DNA of 9,842 bases from an uncultured Collinsella sp. (GTDB taxonomy: Bacteria > Actinomycetota > Coriobacteriia > Coriobacteriales > Coriobacteriaceae): NCBI GenBank assembly GCA_900543945.1, contig UQTN01000080.1:1-9842 (forward strand). The letters are read 5' to 3'. Position numbers and translations under genes: made by a program. Under the pieces are notes generated by a model that was not told the origin of the DNA, searched no databases, and saw nothing but the letters and a program-made list of their open reading frames with translations. Shown piece after piece: positions 5,872 through 9,842 of the stretch; positions within the stretch are counted from its first letter, which is position 1, and each line of letters opens with the position of its first letter.

Positions 5872-6417
5872 GTGCGCGTACTCAAACGAGCCCTAGCGAT
5901 CGTGTATCTTGCCGCCGCCATCGTGGCGCTGGGTACGCTTGTCTGCCAGTTCTGGGGACCGTATACGTATCGCTTTATGTTGCTATTGCGTGACACCATG
6001 CCTCGCGTCGTCGTTACGGTGTGCGCCGCCATCGTGGCGCTTGGCGTGCTCATCGGTTTTTTCCGCTTGATGTTCGCGCGTCGCGAGCCGTCCTGCGTGC
6101 ATCCGGCGGGGGAGCGCAATATCGAGGTCACGCTCGCAGCGCTTTCCTCGTGCGCCCGTGCCGCGGCGGAGTGCGATGAACGCGTGATGGTCGAGCATAT
6201 CGAGGCGCGCGTCCAGGGCTCCGACGAGTCGCACGTCCGTTTTAAGGTCGACGCCATCGCACTCGTCGATCACGATGTGGCTTCCCTTGCAATCGCGATG
6301 CAGCAGCGTATCGAGGAGGCCTGCGATACCATGCTCGGCACGCCGGGCACGACCGCGCGCGTCCGTTTTTTGCCGTCCAAGACTACCGTCCAGACCGTGG
6401 AGGTTTCCGGTGAGTGA
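5872..6417 (+). CDS. amaP: AmaP-like membrane anchor of Asp23
   Basis: Likely anchors Asp23 to the cytoplasmic membrane as part of the alkaline/envelope-stress system known from Staphylococcus aureus. The 181-residue product has two N-terminal membrane segments (about 8-26 and 45-67). They are followed by a cytosolic domain (83-172) with the alternating strand/helix pattern of the Asp23/AmaP fold: EVTLAALSSCARAAAE, then VRFKVDAIALVDHDVASLAI and an amphipathic helix ending before RVRFLPSK. The start is GTG 5872, after AAGGGAG (5860-5866) with 5 nt spacing. The frame is open back to ATG 5743, but that extension would run through the terminator and promoter. Its 3' end overlaps the DUF2273 gene by 8 nt, indicating coupled translation. 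Sequence similarity alone is modest; the gene order with DUF2273 and asp23 is what makes the call convincing. Confidence 0.78.
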   Translation: MRVLKRALAIVYLAAAIVALGTLVCQFWGPYTYRFMLLLRDTMPRVVVTVCAAIVALGVLIGFFRLMFARREPSCVHPAGERNIEVTLAALSSCARAAAECDERVMVEHIEARVQGSDESHVRFKVDAIALVDHDVASLAIAMQQRIEEACDTMLGTPGTTARVRFLPSKTTVQTVEVSGE

Positions 6418-6787
6418 TACCAACCAAGACAAGACCGCCCGCACGCCGCGCCTGACGATCGATCAGAACGCTATGCCGGCAGGCGAGTCCGCCGACACCA
6501 AGCCCGAGGCCGGCGAGCAGTATGACGTCGCCGCTAACGACTTTGACGAGGCCATGGGTCTCATCAAAGGTACGGGCGCTGCTATCTGGAGCTATGCCGT
6601 GCGCCACCCCAACACTACGCTCGGCGCCGTGGCAGGCTTTATCCTAGCCGTGCTGGTACTTACGTTGGGCCTGTGGGACACGCTCGTCATCGCATTCTTT
6701 GTGCTGATCGGCGCCGTGATCGGCCAGATTCGCGACGGCGAGAACGGTATCGTTAACTTCTTCGGCCGTCTGTTTAGCGGCCGCTAA
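6410..6787 (+). CDS. DUF2273 small membrane protein
   Basis: Member of the DUF2273 family of small two-segment membrane proteins that accompany amaP and asp23; its precise role is not established, though membrane placement of the Asp23 complex is a reasonable inference. The 125-residue product has a hydrophilic N-terminal extension (1-62, many D/E/T) and then a typical DUF2273 core. The core has hydrophobic segments at about 70-88 and 91-106, the junction GLWDTL, and the ending GAVIGQIRDGENG (101-113) with an amphipathic tail. The family is usually around 60-70 residues, so the extension roughly doubles it. GTG 6410 lies inside the last codons of amaP (8-nt overlap) with GGAGGT (6399-6404) 5 nt upstream. 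A further-upstream open frame inside amaP is not used. Confidence 0.82.
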   Translation: MSDTNQDKTARTPRLTIDQNAMPAGESADTKPEAGEQYDVAANDFDEAMGLIKGTGAAIWSYAVRHPNTTLGAVAGFILAVLVLTLGLWDTLVIAFFVLIGAVIGQIRDGENGIVNFFGRLFSGR

Positions 6788-6831
6788 TATGTATTCGACT
6801 GTCGCATCCGTGGCAGGCATAAGGAGGAACC

Positions 6832-7347
6832 ATGGCTTTTAACACGAAGGTCGATTTGGCCGATACCGAGCTCGAGACGAACGAGGCCGTCGCCGCCGAG
6901 GCGGAGGACGTAACGCTCGAGGACGAGGCGCTCGTCGAGGCCGAGTCCGATGCGGACGAGGACGACGAGGAGGCGGACGAGTCCGAGGACTCGCTGACCT
7001 ATTCCAACGGCGTGATCGAGAAGATCGTCGCCATGGCCACCCGCGAGGTGCCGCACGTTCTGGGCATGAAGGGCAACCTCATGCACTTTGTGCAGGAGCA
7101 GTTTGGTGCCGAGAACCTGACCAAGGGCGTGACGGTCGAGGTCACCGACGACAACCGCGTGGTCGTCAACATCTCGGTCATCATCGAGTACGGTGCCTAT
7201 GCGCCTGCGATCTTTGACGACGTTAAGGCGCGCGTCACCGAGCGTCTGGCAGCGATGACCGGCCTTGAGGTGGCAGGTGTCAACCTACGCATCGAGGATG
7301 TTATCACCCCCGAGGAGTACGAGCATCGCACCAGCCAGCACGAGTAA
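6832..7347 (+). CDS. asp23: Asp23/Gls24-family envelope stress protein with acidic N-terminal extension
   Basis: Asp23/Gls24 proteins are abundant, membrane-associated through AmaP, and tied to cell-envelope and alkaline stress. The 171-residue product has the family domain at about 57-160: SNGVIEKIVAMATREVPHV, GMKGNL, the strand VTVEVTDDNRVVVNISVIIEYG, and the C-terminal GLEVAGVNLRIEDV. Each is quoted only to fix position. Before it lies an extension (1-54) with 24 Asp/Glu and one Lys, densest at 40-53. The start ATG 6832 has a near-perfect ribosome site, AAGGAGG (6821-6827), 4 nt upstream, fitting high expression. It is the last gene of the operon: its TAA is part of repeat copy 4 and a strong terminator follows at 7400-7441. 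Function beyond the family is not deducible. Confidence 0.9.
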   Translation: MAFNTKVDLADTELETNEAVAAEAEDVTLEDEALVEAESDADEDDEEADESEDSLTYSNGVIEKIVAMATREVPHVLGMKGNLMHFVQEQFGAENLTKGVTVEVTDDNRVVVNISVIIEYGAYAPAIFDDVKARVTERLAAMTGLEVAGVNLRIEDVITPEEYEHRTSQHE

Positions 7348-7399
7348 CCTGAAAAATAGAGACAGGTTTATTTTGGCAGGTTTTATCTGCGAAAACGTT
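7346..7399 (+). repeat. Stem-loop repeat copy 4 with tail, plus orientation
   Basis: AACCTG (7346-7351) and AAAAT (7353-7357) pair with CAGGTT (7377-7382) and ATTTT (7370-7374) across a small internal loop. The hairpin loop carries GAGACAGG, a one-base variant of the family core. The tail to 7399 ends AAAACGTT. Bases 7361-7399 match the reverse complement of 2477-2514 at 37 of 39 positions. The left arm includes the final AA of the asp23 stop. A separate strong terminator directly follows, so this copy is not needed for termination. Confidence 0.85.
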
Positions 7400-7441
7400 A
7401 AACGGCCGACCGCGCAAGCAAAAGCGTGGCCGGCCGTTTTT
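7400..7441 (+). terminator. Strong intrinsic terminator of the asp23 operon
   Basis: AAACGGCCG (7400-7408) pairs with CGGCCGTTT (7431-7439). After one mismatch, a further 6 bp (7410-7415 with 7424-7429, one G-T pair) closes an 8-nt A-rich loop. The T-run extends 7437-7441. This is the best terminator in the window and, with A on the 5' side, could also work for the opposite strand. Confidence 0.9.
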
Positions 7442-7482
7442 GTACGCACCCGATGTAGTCATACCGCTCGTCTAACTAAGGG

Positions 7483-7510
7483 TTGCAATCCCCACGTTCC
7501 GCGTTACCCT
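7483..7510 (+). promoter_or_regulatory. Possible promoter of the YitT-family gene
   Basis: TTGCAA (7483-7488, 4/6 to TTGACA) is followed after 16 bases by TACCCT (7505-7510), a weak -10. A promoter is expected since a strong terminator lies just upstream, but this exact choice is uncertain. Confidence 0.35.
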
Positions 7511-7553
7511 AATGGGCGCATTGTTTCCAAATTGTTAACGAGGGGTTGCCGTA

Positions 7554-8576
7554 ATGGCCGACGAACACGAGACCGAAAGCAAGGCATGGGCGATTGAGGC
7601 CGCTGCGGCAGAGGCGGCGTCGCGTGCCGCCGAGGAGGTGCATCGTCCTCCGGTGGTGCCGATGGAGCGCGTTGTCGATCGCGATGTTATTGAGCAAGGC
7701 GAGCGCGCCGGCCGCAAGCGCAGCCAGGAACCAGGCTTTCCTCGCTTTTTTGCCGAGCTCAACCTGGGCCTGATCCTCACGGCCTTTGCCATCGTGGCTT
7801 TCAAAACGCCCAATCACTTTGCCTTCGGCGGCACCTCGGGTGTGTCGGTCATTCTTTCTACGCTGTTCCCGACTCTGCCCGTCGGCGTCTTTATGTGGAT
7901 TATCAACGCGATCCTGGTCATCCTGGGTTTTATCTTTTTGGAGCGCAAGGCAATCCTTTGGAGTGTCTTTGCCTCGTTTGCGCTTTCGGCCTACGTCTCG
8001 CTGTTTGAGCTCTTCATTCCGACGGATGTTTCGATGACGGGCGATATGTGGCTCGACCTGTGTTTTGCCGTCATCTTGCCGGCGCTGGGCAGTGCCATTG
8101 TCTTTGACATTGGCGCCTCGACGGGCGGCACGGACATTCTTGCCATGATCCTCAAGCGCCGCACGACGCTTGAGATCGGCCGTGCCCTGTTGCTGGTCGA
8201 TATCGGCATCGTGACCATCGCGGCCTTTTTGTATGGCCCGCGTGTCGGTCTGTACTGTGTGCTCGGTCTGTTTGCCAAGACGCTTGTGGTCGACAAGGCC
8301 ATTGAGAGCATCCACCTGCGCAAGGTCTGTACGATTATTTGCGCCGAACCGCGCAAAGTCGAGGAGTTTATCGTCAAGCATCTCAACCGCACGGCAACGA
8401 TCAGCCGTGGCTACGGCGCCTTCTCGGGCAAGTGCGTCACGGTGATTATGAGCGTGCTGAGCCGTCGCGAGGCAGTGCAACTGCGCCGCTATACCCGCGA
8501 GATTGACCCTGGCGCCTTCATCACCATCGTCGATAGCTCCGAAATCGTCGGCAAGGGCTTCCGCGGCACGAACTAG
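7554..8576 (+). CDS. YitT-family membrane protein with C-terminal DUF2179 domain
   Basis: Integral membrane protein of the YitT (DUF161) family with a cytosolic DUF2179 domain; the transported or sensed molecule is not known for most members. The 340-residue product has an Ala/Glu-rich N-terminal extension (1-60, likely helical and cytosolic at 9-30). Hydrophobic segments follow at about 69-84, 92-106, 110-129, 133-154, 168-185, 208-226 and 231-245. The paired glycine motifs of the family are FGGTSGVSVIL (91-101) and GASTGGTDI (187-195). DUF2179 spans about 258-335, with the conserved SRGYGAFSG (284-292) and late ITIVDSSEIVGKGF. ATG 7554 has GAGGGG (7540-7545) 8 nt upstream. The gene follows a strong terminator and appears to be its own transcription unit. 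The N-terminal extension is longer than in common Bacillus homologues. Confidence 0.9.
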   Translation: MADEHETESKAWAIEAAAAEAASRAAEEVHRPPVVPMERVVDRDVIEQGERAGRKRSQEPGFPRFFAELNLGLILTAFAIVAFKTPNHFAFGGTSGVSVILSTLFPTLPVGVFMWIINAILVILGFIFLERKAILWSVFASFALSAYVSLFELFIPTDVSMTGDMWLDLCFAVILPALGSAIVFDIGASTGGTDILAMILKRRTTLEIGRALLLVDIGIVTIAAFLYGPRVGLYCVLGLFAKTLVVDKAIESIHLRKVCTIICAEPRKVEEFIVKHLNRTATISRGYGAFSGKCVTVIMSVLSRREAVQLRRYTREIDPGAFITIVDSSEIVGKGFRGTN

Positions 8577-8726
8577 CGCGGACGCACCCTTCGAATCATT
8601 GAATAAGGCCGCCTACGTTGCAAATCGGCCATCTTGGGGTATTTGTCCCCACATTGGGCGATAATGATGCTAAAGACATCGTTTGCGATCCAGGTGATTC
8701 GCTCTAGATACGAAGGGATGATTTCG
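8577..8726 (+). other. 150-bp intergenic region with small hairpins and a possible -10
   Basis: GGCCG (8607-8611) can pair with CGGCC (8626-8630), and TGGGG (8635-8639) with CCCCA (8647-8651) around TATTTGT; neither is followed by a T-run. On the minus strand the second hairpin reads GGGGACA, sharing seven bases with the repeat-family core. GATAAT (8660-8665) may be a -10 for the zinc-ribbon gene, without a clear -35. Confidence 0.4.
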
Positions 8727-9842
8727 ATGTTCTGTTCGCAGTGTGGCGCCCCCATGGGCGATAACGACAAGTTCTGCGGCGTGTGCGGTGCCCCTAATAC
8801 CGAGGTCAAGGCCGCCGGCCCCGCTCCGCAAGCTCAACCTCAGCCGCAGGGTCAGCCGTTTGCCCAACCGCAGCCGCAGCCGTTCGTTGCGCCCCAGCCG
8901 GCTATGAGCGTGCCCAAGGGCTGCATGGCGCAGGCCTTCAACGACATGATTAAGGTTCCCGGCGCCCTGGTTCGCGTATGTCAGATTGCCTTTTTGCCGG
9001 CGCTGATCTGCGTCGTGTCGGTGCTGGTGCTGTTTATCCCCGTTATCGGTGGCATCGCGGCGGCCATTGGCTTTTTGCTCGCTTACGTGGCAAGCGTGTG
9101 CGGCGCTGGCTTTGCTATCGAGTGGGGTCGCGACCTGTCGCTCAAGGACGATAACGGCATGGAGCGTCCGCTGCTGCGCTCGACCTCCTTTGGACTGGGC
9201 ATCTTCTCGTCTGTCATTACGAACGTGCTCGGGTTCGTGGCCATTATTCCAGTGATTGGCGTGGTGTTCTCGGTGCTTGAGAGCGCTGTGATCGGTGCTG
9301 TCGGTTCGTACTATTACTTCGGTTCGAGCGGCCTCGAGGGCGCACTCATCGGGTCGATGGGGCTGCTTGTCTTTGCCATGATCGTATCGGCGGTGTTGGG
9401 CATCTTCTTTAAGATGTTTGGCGATGCCGCTGTGATGCACTTTGCAGTCGCCGGCCGCGTGGAAAGCGCGTTTTCGCTCGAGAAGGTTTGGAAGTCCTAT
9501 AAGGCCAACCTGGGCAAGTTGTTCTGCGCATCGATTCTCCTCGAGTTTTTGACGGGCATTGTTTCCAATATCATCACCTGGATTTTCACCGCCATCTTTG
9601 GTTTTGTTGCCGCGCTGGGCATTAGCAGCTATGGCTACTACGGCTACTATTCTCGTCCTTCGGGTCTTGAGGCAATCATCGAGGGTGGCGGCATTACGCT
9701 CATCCTGTTCCTGATGATCATCGCCTTTGTCACCGTGTTCCTGAATGTGTTTGGCACGATGCTCAAATATCGTGCCGTTGGCTACTGGGCCGCGCGCCAT
9801 GCCAGCGGGTGGGCCGATGAGGATACCGATGATGTCCTGACG
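8727..9842 (+). CDS. Zinc-ribbon membrane protein with Pro/Gln linker (3' end outside the window)
   Basis: No specific function is known. The first 372 residues are visible and the frame is still open at the window edge. A zinc ribbon opens the protein: C3, C6, C17 and C20 in two CxxC(G) knuckles. A flexible Pro/Gln/Ala linker follows (about 31-60, repeating QPQ and QPF units). Then comes a polytopic region with hydrophobic segments near 87-104, 106-127, 155-190, 208-230, 265-297 and 324-346, resembling DUF4013-type membrane proteins, with Gly/Tyr-rich loops at 194-200 and 299-309. I chose ATG 8727 because AAGGG (8713-8717) lies 9 nt upstream and zinc-ribbon proteins commonly begin MFC or MxC. 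An in-frame ATG at 8718 abuts the ribosome site and is less likely. The zinc ribbon probably lies in the cytosol; whether it binds nucleic acid or protein cannot be told. Confidence 0.82.
   Translation, partial: MFCSQCGAPMGDNDKFCGVCGAPNTEVKAAGPAPQAQPQPQGQPFAQPQPQPFVAPQPAMSVPKGCMAQAFNDMIKVPGALVRVCQIAFLPALICVVSVLVLFIPVIGGIAAAIGFLLAYVASVCGAGFAIEWGRDLSLKDDNGMERPLLRSTSFGLGIFSSVITNVLGFVAIIPVIGVVFSVLESAVIGAVGSYYYFGSSGLEGALIGSMGLLVFAMIVSAVLGIFFKMFGDAAVMHFAVAGRVESAFSLEKVWKSYKANLGKLFCASILLEFLTGIVSNIITWIFTAIFGFVAALGISSYGYYGYYSRPSGLEAIIEGGGITLILFLMIIAFVTVFLNVFGTMLKYRAVGYWAARHASGWADEDTDDVLT

Noticed and set aside
2415..7399. CRISPR array or composite transposon formed by the repeats
   Set aside because: The copies are few, irregularly spaced, mixed in orientation and separated by ordinary genes. 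There are no regular spacers, cas genes or transposase in the window.
7509..8480. 323-codon minus-strand ORF opposite the YitT-family gene
   Set aside because: It is a shadow of a well-recognised plus-strand gene and lacks domains.
8670..9800. 376-codon minus-strand ORF opposite the zinc-ribbon gene
   Set aside because: The plus strand carries a zinc ribbon with four properly spaced cysteines, a ribosome site and membrane segments. The minus product is low-complexity H/R/A/D-rich with no family features.

Overview
The window most resembles the chromosome of a high-GC Coriobacteriia (Actinomycetota) gut bacterium, probably Collinsella or a close relative. This rests on the GC-rich codon use, the gene families present and the style of the intergenic repeats; I could not run a search to confirm it. 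All genes I can support lie on the + strand. The long minus-strand ORFs are shadows of GC-rich coding sequence.

Left part (1-2416): the 3' half of a type III pantothenate kinase (coaX), a dCMP deaminase with its own extended -10 promoter, a small NifU C-terminal-type Fe-S protein, and lgt, the prolipoprotein diacylglyceryl transferase. These are housekeeping functions: CoA synthesis, dTTP precursor supply, Fe-S cluster delivery and lipoprotein maturation. Middle (2417-5817): a 727-residue polytopic membrane protein of GT-C/DUF6020-like appearance and unknown substrate sits alone between repeat elements. It is followed by yebC, a well-expressed-looking translation or regulatory factor that ends in an intrinsic terminator.

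Right part (5817-7441): a compact three-gene envelope-stress operon, amaP - DUF2273 - asp23. The Asp23 protein has a strikingly acidic N-terminal extension. The operon starts at a TATAAT box overlapping the yebC terminator and ends in a strong terminator. Then come a YitT/DUF2179 membrane protein (7554-8576) and the start of a zinc-ribbon membrane protein with a Pro/Gln linker, cut off by the window edge.

The least explained signal is intergenic. A family of stem-loops shares the loop core GGGACAGG. The arms differ between copies but stay complementary within each copy. Three of the four clear copies begin exactly at a stop codon (after lgt, after the 727-residue gene, after asp23). Two copies in opposite orientation, 4.9 kb apart, also share a 38/39-nt block with 37 identities that includes a conserved tail. 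They look like REP-type mobile palindromes. No transposase that could move them is present in the window.
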